Part shown: positions 46,893 to 56,235 of the stretch, in pieces
How the letters are laid out: every line of letters starts with the position of its first letter
Numbering within the stretch: the stretch's first letter is position 1
Assembly (NCBI RefSeq): GCF_023016265.1
Contig: NZ_CP095412.1
Span: forward strand, 2,418,001 to 2,482,000
DNA: 64,000 nucleotides
Direction: 5' to 3'
From: Blastococcus sp. PRF04-17
Lineage (GTDB): Bacteria > Actinomycetota > Actinomycetes > Mycobacteriales > Geodermatophilaceae
Notes under the pieces: generated by a model
What the model saw: only the letters and a program-made list of their open reading frames with translations
Told to the model about the DNA's origin: nothing
The model's database searches: none
Made by a program: the position numbers and the translations under genes

Positions 46893-49800
46893 CTAGGGCA
46901 GAAGGCCGCGCTGGGCGGCGATGGCCACCGCTTCCGTCCGGCTGCTGGCGCCGAGCTTGGCGATGATGTTGCTGACGTGCACGCTGGCCGTCTTCTCGCT
47001 GATGTACAGCTCGCTACCGATCTGCCGGTTCGTCCGGCCCTGCGCGAGCCGGGCCAGCACCTCGATCTCGCGCGGGGTGAACACGACCGACGCGTCGGCG
47101 GGACGGGCCGCAGCCACGCCGATGTCGAGCCGGCCCCGCCGGGCGAGTGCCTCGACCGCCTCGCGCAGTGGCGCGGCGCCCAGGCGCACCGCGACCTCGT
47201 GCGCCGCCTTCGCCTCGACCGCGGCCTCCTCACGCTCCCCCGCCGCGAGCAGCGCCTCGGCCAGCCGCCACCGAGAACGCGCTTCCTCGTACACGTGCCC
47301 GAAGGCGAACGCGTCGACCGCGGCGCGCCACAACCCGACCGCCGTGTCCCCGTGCAGCCGGGCGCCCTCCGCCGCCACCCGTGCCTGCCAGGCCTGCGCC
47401 TCCACGCCCATGGTGGCGCCGTAGTTGCGCTCGTAGACCTCGACCGCGGAACCGGCGGCGTCGAGGAGCTCCTGCCCCGCCTCCACCCACCCCCCGGCGC
47501 CCACCGTGTCGCCGGTCCGGCGGGCCGCGGCCGCGGCGTCCCCCACCGGCTGGAGCGCAGTGCCGACGAGGCGCAGCACGCCGAGGTGGTCGTCGTCCCA
47601 CTCCTGCTGCAGTCGCCGGCAGGTCGCGCGCGCGACGTCGACCGCGGTCCGCGCGTCGCCCTCCCACGCCGCCAGGTCGACCTCCGACGCCGCCGTGACC
47701 AGGTCCAGCAGGATGTGGGCGCTCAGCCGTGGGATGAGCCCCCGAGCCCACTCCACGCGCTCGCGGGCCGAGGGGTCACCCCGCCCGACGAGGACGAGGA
47801 GCCCGTCGGCCCGGACGTGCGCCGACATCTCCGGCACCCGGGCCAGCACGTCGGCCTCGGCCAGGCTCTCGTCCCAGGCGCCGGTCATGTAGAGGGCCGT
47901 CACGTGCAGGTGGCGCACCTCGGCCGCGTAGTAGGACCACTCGGCCCCCAGGTCACGGGCCCGCGCTGTGCCCCGCCGGGTCCAGCTCAGTGTCCGGTCG
48001 ATGTCGCCCGCCTCGAAAGCGACGGTGGCGAGGTTGTAGAGCACCCGCATCTCGACCTCGACGTCGCCCGACCGACGGGCCCGGTCCAGCGCCTCGTCGA
48101 GGCGGGCACGCACCACTGCCGGGTCGGCTCCGGGCCGCGCCCGGACCTGCGTGACCGCGGTGTCCGACCAGGCGCCGTCGAAGCCCAGCGCGTCGGCCGC
48201 GGCGAGCGCCTCCTCGGCGGCGGCCTCCGCCTCCTCCATCGCGCCGACCGAGTAGGCCATCCGCGCGTGGGTCGCCGCGGCCCACGTGCGCTCCTTCGAC
48301 GGCGGTTGCGCCGGCACGAGTGCCATGGCCGCGGCGCTCTCCCGGTACGCACCGGCGACGTCCTTGACCCGGACCATGGCCTGGGCCAGCGTGTAGTGGA
48401 CCCGCGCCCGCACGGCCGGGTCGGCATCGGGGCCGAGCACCTGGAGGGCGGACCGCAGGAGCGCGACGGCACGCTGCGGTTCCCCGACCATCCGCGCCGC
48501 GGCGGCGGTCTCCAGCAGCAGCGCCACCTGGTCGCGGCCGGCGCGGTCCGCGGCGTCGGGCACGGCCGACCACAGTGCCAGAGCTCCCTCGAGATGCTGC
48601 AGTTGCTCGGCGGGCGCACCGAGACCACGGGCTGCGGCCGCGGCTTCCAGGGAGGCGCTGAAGGCGCCGGGCAGGTCGTTGCTCTCCCGCGCGTGGTGCG
48701 CGAGCTCGGCGGCCGTGCCCGCGCCGGGCTGGGCGGTGAGGTAGGCGGCGATGGCCGCGTGCAGGCGAACCCGCTCGCCCGGCAGGAGGTCGGCGAGCAC
48801 CGCCTCGCGCAGCAGCGCGTGCCGGAAGCGGTAGCGACCGTCGTCCGAGATGACCAGCAGGTGGTGGTGCACCGACTCCGCGAGCGCCGCCTCCAGATCG
48901 GCGTCGCCCAGCCCGCCGACGGCGGCCACGAGCTCGTGGCGCACCCGGCGACCGGCGACCGCCGCGATCTTCAGCACCTGCTGGGCCGCGGGCGAGCGCT
49001 GCTCGACGCGGGCCAGCAGGACGTCGGTCAGGGCCAGCGGCAGCGCTTGGCCGTGCAACCCCGCTGCCAGCAGCTCCTCCGCGTAGAAGGCGTTCCCCTC
49101 GGCGCGGGCCACGACGTCGGCGATCGTGGACTCGGACAGCGACCCGGCGTGCCCGGCGAGGCGGCGGACGAGTGCCCGGACCTCGGCGTCGGGCAGAGGG
49201 CTCAGCTCGAGGCGCTCGACACTCGGCAGCCGCACCAGTTCGGCGAGCAGCGGCCGCAGGGGATGCCGGCGGTGCAGGTCGTCGGCCCGGTAGGAGGCGA
49301 CGAGGGCCACCGGCTCGTCGGACAGCCGGGCCAGGAGGTAGCGCAGCAGGTCGCGGCTGGACCGGTCGGCCCAGTGGACGTCCTCCAGCACGACCAGCAG
49401 CGGCCCGGAGGACGCCAGCTCGCAGATGAGCCCGGCGACGGACTCGAACAACTGCAGCCGACCGTCGTCGACCGGTTGCGGCGCCGCGCGGTGCGGCAGC
49501 GGCCGGCTCAGATCGCGCCCCTCCGCCACCGCCGGGACCGACACCGGGCGCCCGGCCAGCAGCGCCGCGAGCACGGGATTCGCCGCAGCGTTCGGCGCCA
49601 GCGAGGGATCGGCCGCCACCGGCCGCAGCAGGTCGACGAAGGGCAGGTGGGGCAGGCCGACGTCGCCGAGGTCGACGCAGTGGCCGGTGAGCACCCGCAC
49701 CCCGCGGTCGGCGGCGCGCGTGGTGAGTTCGTCGAGCAGGCGGGTCTTGCCCACCCCTGCGTCGCCGGCCAGCAGGACCGCGGTGGACCGCCCCGCGGCC

Positions 49801-49901
49801 GCGCGGTCGACGTGCGCCAGCAGGCGGGCCAGCTCCTCTGCCCGCCCCACGAGCGGCGCGTCGTCCCAGCGTGGCACGTCGTCGATCGTGGCACGGACCA
49901 C
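46893..49901 (-). CDS. LuxR-family regulator with AAA/NB-ARC-like ATPase and TPR region
   Basis: About 1002 aa STAND-type regulator, LAL family. Residues 46-53 are Walker A GDAGVGKT; Walker B is LLVVLEDVHWAD. A large helical, TPR-like middle follows, and the last 65 residues are a LuxR helix-turn-helix (FTPREIEVLARLAQGRTNRQIG). ATP and a signal probably trigger DNA binding to activate a nearby or distant target. Starts at 49901 or 49877 are both possible. A 43-aa gene is just upstream on the same strand. Confidence 0.9.
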   Translation of the reverse strand: MVRATIDDVPRWDDAPLVGRAEELARLLAHVDRAAAGRSTAVLLAGDAGVGKTRLLDELTTRAADRGVRVLTGHCVDLGDVGLPHLPFVDLLRPVAADPSLAPNAAANPVLAALLAGRPVSVPAVAEGRDLSRPLPHRAAPQPVDDGRLQLFESVAGLICELASSGPLLVVLEDVHWADRSSRDLLRYLLARLSDEPVALVASYRADDLHRRHPLRPLLAELVRLPSVERLELSPLPDAEVRALVRRLAGHAGSLSESTIADVVARAEGNAFYAEELLAAGLHGQALPLALTDVLLARVEQRSPAAQQVLKIAAVAGRRVRHELVAAVGGLGDADLEAALAESVHHHLLVISDDGRYRFRHALLREAVLADLLPGERVRLHAAIAAYLTAQPGAGTAAELAHHARESNDLPGAFSASLEAAAAARGLGAPAEQLQHLEGALALWSAVPDAADRAGRDQVALLLETAAAARMVGEPQRAVALLRSALQVLGPDADPAVRARVHYTLAQAMVRVKDVAGAYRESAAAMALVPAQPPSKERTWAAATHARMAYSVGAMEEAEAAAEEALAAADALGFDGAWSDTAVTQVRARPGADPAVVRARLDEALDRARRSGDVEVEMRVLYNLATVAFEAGDIDRTLSWTRRGTARARDLGAEWSYYAAEVRHLHVTALYMTGAWDESLAEADVLARVPEMSAHVRADGLLVLVGRGDPSARERVEWARGLIPRLSAHILLDLVTAASEVDLAAWEGDARTAVDVARATCRRLQQEWDDDHLGVLRLVGTALQPVGDAAAAARRTGDTVGAGGWVEAGQELLDAAGSAVEVYERNYGATMGVEAQAWQARVAAEGARLHGDTAVGLWRAAVDAFAFGHVYEEARSRWRLAEALLAAGEREEAAVEAKAAHEVAVRLGAAPLREAVEALARRGRLDIGVAAARPADASVVFTPREIEVLARLAQGRTNRQIGSELYISEKTASVHVSNIIAKLGASSRTEAVAIAAQRGLLP

Positions 49902-49942
49902 TGACGGGCCGGGCCCGGTGCCCGCCGGGGCGGCGGGCGCGA

Positions 49943-50074
49943 TCAGCGCGCCCGCCGCCGGTTGCGGAACCAGCTGCCGCGGGTGGTGCGGGTGCCGCGA
50001 CCGGCAGCCTTGAGCACCTCGCGCCGGTACGCCAGCTCCGCGTCGAGTGCCGGGTTGCTGTAGTGCAGCGTCAT
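49943..50074 (-). CDS. Very small basic protein, 43 aa
   Basis: MTLHYSNPALDAELAYRRE, then a tail rich in R and G (GRGTRTTRGSWFRNRRRAR). ATG with GAGAGG about nine bases upstream and actinobacterial codon use. The stop is 42 bases from the LuxR start, so they may share a transcript. No domain recognised. The pattern ALDAELAYRR recurs in small actinobacterial proteins from memory. It is too short for usual gene finders. Confidence 0.6.
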   Translation of the reverse strand: MTLHYSNPALDAELAYRREVLKAAGRGTRTTRGSWFRNRRRAR

Positions 50075-50346
50075 CGCCGTGTCCTCTCGGGTGTGCCAGG
50101 CGGCTCCTGGCGACGGGGACCACGGTCGTGCTGAGGTGGTGCGCCCGGCATCGGGCGATCACGCAGTTCTCGCCGTCCCGGCGGATCTGAGGCTGTGACC
50201 AGCCCCTTAGGTACACCCGATGGAGGGATGGGGCGGGTGGCGGCCGGTTTGGACCGACCGGTCCGGGGCACGCCCCACCTGCGGCGACCGCCGCCGGTCC
50301 GGCACGCCCGCAGGGCAGGCGGAACCGTGATGAAGGGAGTCAAGAG

Positions 50347-50595
50347 ATGCGGCTCGGAACTGCCATCGTGCTGCTCGCCCTCGGCGCGATCCTCACCTTC
50401 GCGCTGCGGGTCGACGTGAGCGGTGTCGACCTGCAGGTGGTCGGCTGGATCCTGATGATCGTCGGCGCGCTGGGCATCGTGCTGGAGATGGCCGTGTGGG
50501 GCCCTCGCTCCCGCCGTCGCGTCACCCAGACCGAGGGGTACGGCGCGCCGGCGTCCGGCCCGGTCCAGCGGACCACCACCGACGAGACCTACTGA
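50347..50595 (+). CDS. DUF6458-type small membrane protein
   Basis: 82 aa with two membrane helices (GTAIVLLALGAILTFAL and GWILMIVGALGIVLEMAVW) and a soluble tail ending DETY. It matches the small actinobacterial DUF6458 proteins, function unknown. A perfect 32-base palindromic terminator follows. Confidence 0.8.
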   Translation: MRLGTAIVLLALGAILTFALRVDVSGVDLQVVGWILMIVGALGIVLEMAVWGPRSRRRVTQTEGYGAPASGPVQRTTTDETY

Positions 50596-50606
50596 CCCCG
50601 CACGTC

Positions 50607-50638
50607 GAGAGCCCCCGTCCGGCCGGACGGGGGCTCTC
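50607..50638. terminator. Perfect palindromic terminator
   Basis: GAGAGCCCCCGTCCGG (50607-50622) and its exact complement (50623-50638) form a 16-bp stem 12 bases after the DUF6458 stop. A real hairpin needs a few unpaired bases at the tip. No T-run, as expected at this GC content. Confidence 0.85.
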
Positions 50639-50921
50639 GTGCGTTCGGGGTCCGGACCGGATGACGGCCGCCTCGCGGCGAGATGCACAACACGGCTCCA
50701 GGCCCCCGACCGAGGTCGGGGCGGTAGTCCGTGAAGGCGGTAACCAAATGGCACCCGGGGGCACGATGCACCCGGCCCGGACATCCACGAGGCTACTCCG
50801 CCCCGAGGACGACTCGCGTCGGGCCGAGTGGGGCCCGGAGGGTCCCGCGCAGGCCCGAGTGCGGGGCTCCACGCAGCTGGGAGACGGCACCTGGCCGCGG
50901 TGCTGTCCGGAGGACACCAGT
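50639..50921. other. Unexplained gap between convergent genes
   Basis: About 280 bases after the terminator, unusually long between convergent genes. It has a short palindrome (CCCCGACC/GGTCGGGG near 50707-50720) and otherwise no gene, tRNA or known riboswitch I can recognise. Open frames here have no ribosome binding site or family. Confidence 0.4.
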
Positions 50922-51680
50922 TCAGTTCAGCCCGCGGTCGTCCTGCTTGAGCGCCGTGTCCACGGTGAGGGCCGAGGCGATCACCAGGCTGCCCAGCGGC
51001 TCGGGCAACCGATAGTGCACCAGGACGACGTACCGGTCGGCCGTCGTGAACAGCGTGCGGGCCAGGCCCTCCCACGTCTTGGTGATCCTGGCGACCTCCA
51101 CCCCTGCCGCGTCGGTGATCGCGAAGTCCCAGGCCCGCCAGTTCTCCGCCTGGATCGCGCCGACGAGCTGCCCGTTCGCGACCAGGTCGAAGCGGATCCT
51201 GCCGAAGACGTTGGCCTGCACGATCTCGCCGATCGGCGCACCGTCGGGCCGCTCCACGACGACCCGCGACTTCATCACCTTGGCCGGCCGGGTCAGCACC
51301 AGCACCGGGCCGCGGGCGTCCCGGACCTCCAGCCGGTGGGTCAGGAACTGGTCGAGGTTCGAGAGCAGCCGCACCGCCTTCTTCAGCGAGCTCTGTCCCA
51401 CCTGGACGACGGCGCCGATCTGCCGGCCCTCGCCGTCCATGACCGCGTACTCGTTCGTGAGCTCGACGAGCTTCGTCTTCTGCGACACGATCAGCACCGG
51501 CTGCTCGTACAACGACGGCCCGTGCTGCACCGGGACGGGCGGCGGAGGAACCTGGACCGGTGCGGCGGGCCGCTGGACGTGGTCGGTCCAGCCCTGCCCG
51601 TCCCACCAGCGGGCGCCTGCTCCACCGGCGGGGTCGGGGTACCAGCCCGGCGGGGGCGGCGGCTGCGTCACGGCGGTCAA
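50922..51680 (-). CDS. DUF2510 plus LURP-one/phospholipid scramblase-like protein
   Basis: 252 aa. The N-terminal 30 residues are a DUF2510 tryptophan module (PPGWYPDPAGGAGARWWDGQGWTDH). The main domain (LIVSQKTKLVELTNEYAVMDGEGRQIGAV to LVIASALTVD) is a scramblase/LURP-one-like beta barrel with a hydrophobic C-terminal helix. It may bind membranes. Divergent from the M20 gene with about 25 bases between. Confidence 0.85.
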   Translation of the reverse strand: MTAVTQPPPPPGWYPDPAGGAGARWWDGQGWTDHVQRPAAPVQVPPPPVPVQHGPSLYEQPVLIVSQKTKLVELTNEYAVMDGEGRQIGAVVQVGQSSLKKAVRLLSNLDQFLTHRLEVRDARGPVLVLTRPAKVMKSRVVVERPDGAPIGEIVQANVFGRIRFDLVANGQLVGAIQAENWRAWDFAITDAAGVEVARITKTWEGLARTLFTTADRYVVLVHYRLPEPLGSLVIASALTVDTALKQDDRGLN

Positions 51681-51704
51681 GCTAGCGCGTGCCAGACTCC
51701 GGCC

Positions 51705-52988
51705 ATGTCTCAGGCAGGGCCCGAACTCACCAATCCGGAGGCCCGCGTGCTCTCCGCGGTGGACGAGGGCTGGGTGGTCGACCGCCTGTCACAGCTGATC
51801 GCGATCCCGTCGGTCGACGGCACCGATGCCGAGGTGGAGGTCCAGCACGTCCTCGCCGGCTGGCTGCGCGAGCTCGACTGCGACGTCGACGTGTGGCAGA
51901 TCGACCTCGATGAGGCGGCCACCGCAGCCGACGCACCGGGTCAGGAGGTCGACCGCATCGAGGCCTGGGGCGTGGTCGGCACCATGCCCGCGGCCGAGGC
52001 CGGCAGGCCCGCGCTGGTCCTGTCCGGCCACACGGACGTCGTCCCGCCGGGGGACCTGTCGCTGTGGGACGGCGACCCGTTCGTCCCGCGCCTGGTCGAC
52101 GGGGCGATCCACGGCCGCGGTGCCTGCGACATGAAGGCCGGCGTGGTCGCCTCGCTGGCCGCCGTGGCCGCGCTGCGGACGGCAGGCGTGCGGCTGGTCC
52201 GGCCGCTGGCGGTGCACGGGGTCGTCGGCGAGGAGGACGGCGGTCTCGGCGCCTGGGCCGCCATCCGGCGCGGCCACCTGGGCGACCTGTGCGTGATCCC
52301 CGAGCCGACCGCGCAGGCCGTCGTGACCGCGCACGCCGGGGCGCTCACCTTCCGGCTGGAGGTGACCGGCCGCGCGGCGCACGCCGCGATGCGCGACCGC
52401 GGCGTGAGCGCCGTCGAGCTGTTCGCCCACGTGCACGCGCGGCTGCAGGAGTTCGAGGCCGAGCGGCAGGAGGGCGCCGATCCGCGTTTCGGGGAGGCGC
52501 CCTACCCCTACGGCCTGTCCATCGGTCGCCTCCAGGCCGGTGACTGGGCCAGCTCGGTGCCCGATCGCCTCGTGGCCGACGGGCGGTACGGCGTCCGGCT
52601 GGGCGAGCCGGTGGCCGAGGCGCGGGCGGCGCTCGAGGTCCGGCTGGCCGGAATCTGCGAGGGCCACCCGTGGCTGGCCGAGCACCCCGTGCGGCTCACC
52701 TGGATCGGCGGCAGCTTCGCCAGCGGACAGCTCCCTCCGGGCCACCCGCTGCTGCCGGCGGTGCGCAGCGCCGTGGCCGACGCCGGCGGCGGGATGCCGC
52801 AGGAGCGTGCGGTCGCCGCCGGCACCGACCTGCGGCAGTACGCCGCGGCCGGGGTCCCGACGCTGCACTACGGCCCGGGCGACCTCCGCCTCGCGCACGG
52901 ACCGATGGAGAAGGTGCCGGTGGCCGAGGTGGTCACCGCGGCCCGGGCGTTCGCGCTGCTGGCCGTGCGGTCGTGCGGGGTGCGGTGA
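51705..52988 (+). CDS. M20 family metallopeptidase (ArgE/DapE-like)
   Basis: 427 aa zinc hydrolase. The metal and catalytic residues are in SGHTDVVPPG, GRGACDMKAG, the EED of GVVGEEDGG and IPEPT. The dimerisation domain holds GALTFRLEVTGRAAHA, and HGPMEKVP supplies the final histidine. It deacylates N-acyl amino acids or dipeptides; the exact substrate is unknown. The stop overlaps the start of the HD gene by one base. Confidence 0.9.
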   Translation: MSQAGPELTNPEARVLSAVDEGWVVDRLSQLIAIPSVDGTDAEVEVQHVLAGWLRELDCDVDVWQIDLDEAATAADAPGQEVDRIEAWGVVGTMPAAEAGRPALVLSGHTDVVPPGDLSLWDGDPFVPRLVDGAIHGRGACDMKAGVVASLAAVAALRTAGVRLVRPLAVHGVVGEEDGGLGAWAAIRRGHLGDLCVIPEPTAQAVVTAHAGALTFRLEVTGRAAHAAMRDRGVSAVELFAHVHARLQEFEAERQEGADPRFGEAPYPYGLSIGRLQAGDWASSVPDRLVADGRYGVRLGEPVAEARAALEVRLAGICEGHPWLAEHPVRLTWIGGSFASGQLPPGHPLLPAVRSAVADAGGGMPQERAVAAGTDLRQYAAAGVPTLHYGPGDLRLAHGPMEKVPVAEVVTAARAFALLAVRSCGVR

Positions 52989-53644
52989 TGGGGCCGGTCG
53001 ACTTCGAGGCGTGGGCGACCGTCGCGGGAGACTCCCCCACGTCGCGCACCGAGTGGGCGTTCCTCGTCGGCGCCTGGAGCGAGCCGCACCGGCGCTACCA
53101 CGACCTCGCGCACCTGGCCGCCGTCCTCGGGCTGGTCGACCGGCTGGCCGACGCCGCCGACGACCCGGACGCCGTCCGGCTGGCCGCCTGGTACCACGAC
53201 GTGGCCTACGACCCCGGACGGACCGACAACGAGCAGGTCAGCGCGGAGCGGGCTCGCGTCGGGCTGCGCGGCCTGGTGACCGACGAGCGGGTGGAGGAGG
53301 TTGCCCGGCTGGTGCTGCTGACCGCCGGTCACGACCCCGAGCCCGGCGACGCCGACGGCGCCGTCCTGTGCGACGCGGACCTCGCCGTCCTCGCCAGCCC
53401 GCCCGACGCCTACGCGGCCTACGCGTCGGCGATCCGCCTCGAGTACGGCCACCTCTCCGACGAGGAGTTCACCTCCGGCCGCATCGCCGTCCTGGAGCGG
53501 CTGCTGGCCCTGCCCTCGCTCTACCGGCTGCCCGCGGTGGCGGAGGACTGGACGCCGCGCGCGCGAGCGAACATGACCGCCGAGCTCAGCCTGCTCCGGA
53601 GCCGCGCTTCGGGCGGCGCAGCCCCGCCTTCTGCAACCGGCTGA
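52988..53644 (+). CDS. HD-domain metal-dependent phosphohydrolase
   Basis: 218 aa. HD ligands: the H in RRYHDLAHL, HD in AAWYHDVAYDP, and a later D in LCDADLAVL. Such proteins hydrolyse nucleotides or phosphoesters. It overlaps the M20 stop (TGATG) and is probably co-transcribed. Its last 59 bases overlap the convergent DUF4031 gene. Confidence 0.88.
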   Translation: MGPVDFEAWATVAGDSPTSRTEWAFLVGAWSEPHRRYHDLAHLAAVLGLVDRLADAADDPDAVRLAAWYHDVAYDPGRTDNEQVSAERARVGLRGLVTDERVEEVARLVLLTAGHDPEPGDADGAVLCDADLAVLASPPDAYAAYASAIRLEYGHLSDEEFTSGRIAVLERLLALPSLYRLPAVAEDWTPRARANMTAELSLLRSRASGGAAPPSATG

Positions 53645-53861
53645 GCAGCTCCCGCGCCCCGACCGGCTCGGCGCCGGCCGAGACCGCGATGTCGTAGAGG
53701 TCCTCGGGGACGTCGTAGTGATCGCCCTGGAACGCCCGCCGCGGGATGCCCAGCTCGGCGGCGACGAAAGTGTGCAGCTCGTCGTAGGACTCGTCGCTGA
53801 CCAGGTGCGACCACCGCCGCCCCCGCCACGGCCAGACGGGGGTGTCGATCAGCACGGCCAC
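53586..53861 (-). CDS. DUF4031 protein
   Basis: 91 aa from GTG (VAVLIDTPVWPWRGRRWSHLVSD). It is the DUF4031 family opening (VLID-x-P-x-W-x(5-7)-W-x-H-L). The rest is RAFQGDHYDVPEDLYD, then VGARELLSRLQKAGLR. Function unknown. The 3' end overlaps the HD gene by 59 bases on the other strand. Confidence 0.82.
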   Translation of the reverse strand: MAVLIDTPVWPWRGRRWSHLVSDESYDELHTFVAAELGIPRRAFQGDHYDVPEDLYDIAVSAGAEPVGARELLSRLQKAGLRRPKRGSGAG

Positions 53862-53898
53862 GGGTGGCAGTCTGCCCGGCCCGGCTAGCGTCGACGCC

Positions 53899-54897
53899 GT
53901 GAGCAACGAGATCCGCTGGGGAGTCGTCGGGCCGGGTCGCATCGCGGAGAAGGTGGTCGCCGACTTCGCGGTGGTCGACGGGGCGCGGTCGGTCGCCGTC
54001 GCGTCCCGCTCCCTCGAGCGGGCGGAGGGGTTCGCGGCGCGGCACGGCCTCGATCGTGCCTACGGCTCGTACGCGGAGATCGTGGCCGACCCCGATGTCG
54101 ACGTCCTCTACGTCGCCACGCCGCACCCGCAGCACCACGCCGTCGCGCTCGCCGCCCTCGACGCCGGCAAGGCGCTGCTGGTGGAGAAGGCGTTCACCGC
54201 GACCACTGCCGGAGCGACGGAGGTGGTCGACCGCGCGCGGGCCACGGGGCTGTTCGTCATGGAGGCGATGTGGACGCGGTTCCAGCCGGCCGTCGTCGCG
54301 CTGCGTGAGCTGATCGCCGACGGCGCGATCGGTGAGGTGCGCTCGGTCCAGGCCGACCTCGGGATCGCACCGGAGTACGACCCGGCGGACCGGCTGTTCG
54401 ACCTGGCTCTGGGCGGCGGCGCCCTGCTCGACGTGGGCGTCTACGTGGTCTCGTTCGCGCAGATGCTGCTCGGGACCCCGGAGCGGGTCCTCGCCACCGG
54501 GTCGCTTTTCCCCTCGGGGGCCGACGCCGACGCCCAGTTGCTGGTCGAGTTCGCCGACGGACGGGCGGCGACGCTCATGACCTCCCTGCGCACCGCGCTG
54601 CCCGGCCAGGCCCGCGTCTTCGGGACGGCGGGCTGGATCGACGTCCTCCCCCGCTTCCACCACCCCGACACGATCGTGCTGCACCGCGTCGGCGCCGAGC
54701 CGGAGACGATCACGCGGCGTCCGCTGGGTGCCGGGTACGCCCACGAGCTGATCGAGGTCACCGACGGCGTGCGGGCCGGGCGGACGGAGAGCGCGGTCAT
54801 GCCGCTCGCCGACACCCTCGCCGTCCAGGCGCTGCTGGGGGAGGCCGCGGAGCAGATCGGCGTCCGGCACGCCGAGGACACGAGGGTCCTGGGCTAG
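53899..54897 (+). CDS. Gfo/Idh/MocA family oxidoreductase
   Basis: 332 aa NAD(P)-dependent dehydrogenase, near the dimeric dihydrodiol/D-xylose 1-dehydrogenase group. Rossmann motif WGVVGPGRIAEK at the N-terminus, VATPHPQHH, the catalytic lysine in LVEKAFT and the conserved AMWTRFQP. GTG start. It is divergent from DUF4031 by 37 bases and convergent with DUF72 with a 4-base overlap. Confidence 0.88.
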   Translation: MSNEIRWGVVGPGRIAEKVVADFAVVDGARSVAVASRSLERAEGFAARHGLDRAYGSYAEIVADPDVDVLYVATPHPQHHAVALAALDAGKALLVEKAFTATTAGATEVVDRARATGLFVMEAMWTRFQPAVVALRELIADGAIGEVRSVQADLGIAPEYDPADRLFDLALGGGALLDVGVYVVSFAQMLLGTPERVLATGSLFPSGADADAQLLVEFADGRAATLMTSLRTALPGQARVFGTAGWIDVLPRFHHPDTIVLHRVGAEPETITRRPLGAGYAHELIEVTDGVRAGRTESAVMPLADTLAVQALLGEAAEQIGVRHAEDTRVLG

Positions 54898-55709
54898 GCG
54901 GTCGCCGGCAGCCCCGGGGTCTTCTGGGCCGGGTCCCAGGCGAGCCCGGTGGCCTGGTCGGCGGTGGGGACGCGGGTCGGCGTCCCCCCGGCGCGCTGGA
55001 CGGCGTCGGCGAAGCGGACGGCGTCGATGACCGCGTTGCAGCCCGGGTCGTTGTTGAAGTAGACGAGGACGTCCTCGTCGTCGGTCCAGGTGGCCGCCAG
55101 CCGGTCGGCCCACAGCTGCAAGGTCCCGCCCCCGTAGCCCCAGCCGTCGGCCCCGTGGTGGAAGCGCAGGTAACCCCAGTCGGCGGTCCGCCACAGCGGC
55201 GCGACCGGCCGCTCGTCGCGGTCGGCCCAGCACAGCGCCGCGCCATACCGCTCGAGCAGCCCGCGGATCTCGTCGGTCCACCAGCTCTCGTGCCGCGGTT
55301 CGACCGCCACCCGGGTGCCGCCGGGGAAGCGGGCGAGGCAGTCGCGCAGCAGGTCGGTGTCGGCCTTCAGCGTGGGGGGCAGCTGCAGCAGGATCGTGTC
55401 GAGCTTCGGCCCGAGACCGGCGGCCCGCTCCATCAGCCGGGCGACCGGCTCCTCCGGCTCGCGCAGCCGCTTGATGTGGGTGAGGAAGCGGCTGGCCTTC
55501 ACCGCCCAGCGGAAGTCCGCCGGCGTCCGCTCGTGCCACTTCCGGAAGGTCTCGAGCTCGGGCAGCCGGTAGAACGCGTTGTTGCTCTCGACCGTGGCGA
55601 AGTACTGGATGTAGTGCTCGAGCCACAGCCGCTGCGGCAGCTTCGGCGGGTAGAAGGCGCCGCGCCAGTCGCGGTACTGCCAGCCCGACGTCCCGATGAT
55701 CACGGTCAC
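54894..55709 (-). CDS. DUF72 family protein (TIM barrel)
   Basis: 271 aa. Family signatures: IIGTSGWQYRDWRGAFYP, ESNNAFYRLPE, FRWAVKASRFLTHIKRL, LLQLPPTLKAD, VAVEPRHESWW and VYFNNDPGCNAV. DUF72 proteins are unassigned TIM barrels. GTG start divergent from the VOC gene, 25 bases apart. Confidence 0.9.
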   Translation of the reverse strand: MTVIIGTSGWQYRDWRGAFYPPKLPQRLWLEHYIQYFATVESNNAFYRLPELETFRKWHERTPADFRWAVKASRFLTHIKRLREPEEPVARLMERAAGLGPKLDTILLQLPPTLKADTDLLRDCLARFPGGTRVAVEPRHESWWTDEIRGLLERYGAALCWADRDERPVAPLWRTADWGYLRFHHGADGWGYGGGTLQLWADRLAATWTDDEDVLVYFNNDPGCNAVIDAVRFADAVQRAGGTPTRVPTADQATGLAWDPAQKTPGLPATA

Positions 55710-55734
55710 GGGGTGTCGCCTACCCTCCGCAGTC

Positions 55735-56127
55735 ATGGCTGACGCACCGGCTCGGTTCAAGGACCTCTGCCTCGACGCCCGTGACCACCAGACGCTGGCC
55801 GACTGGTGGTGCGTCGCGCTGGGTTACGTGCGTCGCGACGAGGTGGAACCGCCGGAGGACGACTGGACCCGCCCGTCCGACTGGCCGGTGCCGATCGTCG
55901 ACCCCTCGGGTGCCGGGCCGCTGATGTGGATCGTGCCGGTGCCCGAGCCGAAGATCGTCAAGAACCGGATGCACTTCGACGTCATCGGCGACACGAACGC
56001 CCTGCTCACGCTGGGTGCCACGCTCATCCGGCCCCGGGACGTCGACACCACGCCCAACTACGCCATCGAGTGGGACGTGCTCGCCGACCCCGAGGGCAAC
56101 GAGTTCTGCGTCTTCTCGCCCGAGTGA
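55735..56127 (+). CDS. VOC superfamily protein (glyoxalase-like)
   Basis: 130 aa. LCLDARDHQTLADWWCVALGY, MHFDVIG and the final ADPEGNEFCVFSPE are the paired beta-alpha-beta motifs of small VOC proteins. It may bind or modify a small molecule such as a drug. A palindrome follows within 40 bases. Confidence 0.88.
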   Translation: MADAPARFKDLCLDARDHQTLADWWCVALGYVRRDEVEPPEDDWTRPSDWPVPIVDPSGAGPLMWIVPVPEPKIVKNRMHFDVIGDTNALLTLGATLIRPRDVDTTPNYAIEWDVLADPEGNEFCVFSPE

Positions 56128-56165
56128 TCGCCTGACCGCGCTTCCGGGGTCTCGTGCACGCTCCG

Positions 56166-56183
56166 GGAGTCCTGCAGGACTCC
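56166..56183. terminator. 18-base perfect palindrome
   Basis: GGAGTCCTGCAGGACTCC lies 38 bases after the VOC stop; a few central bases would form the loop. Likely terminator for the VOC gene. Confidence 0.6.
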
Positions 56184-56235
56184 AGAAGCATGCACATCAC
56201 CCCTGAAGCGGTCGGCGGACGACCCGGAACGCCGA

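Noticed and set aside
50639-50921. c-di-AMP (ydaO) or other riboswitch
   Set aside because: A GGCGGTAACCAAATGGC stretch looked suggestive, but the ydaO core is not present, and the position between convergent genes does not fit a leader.
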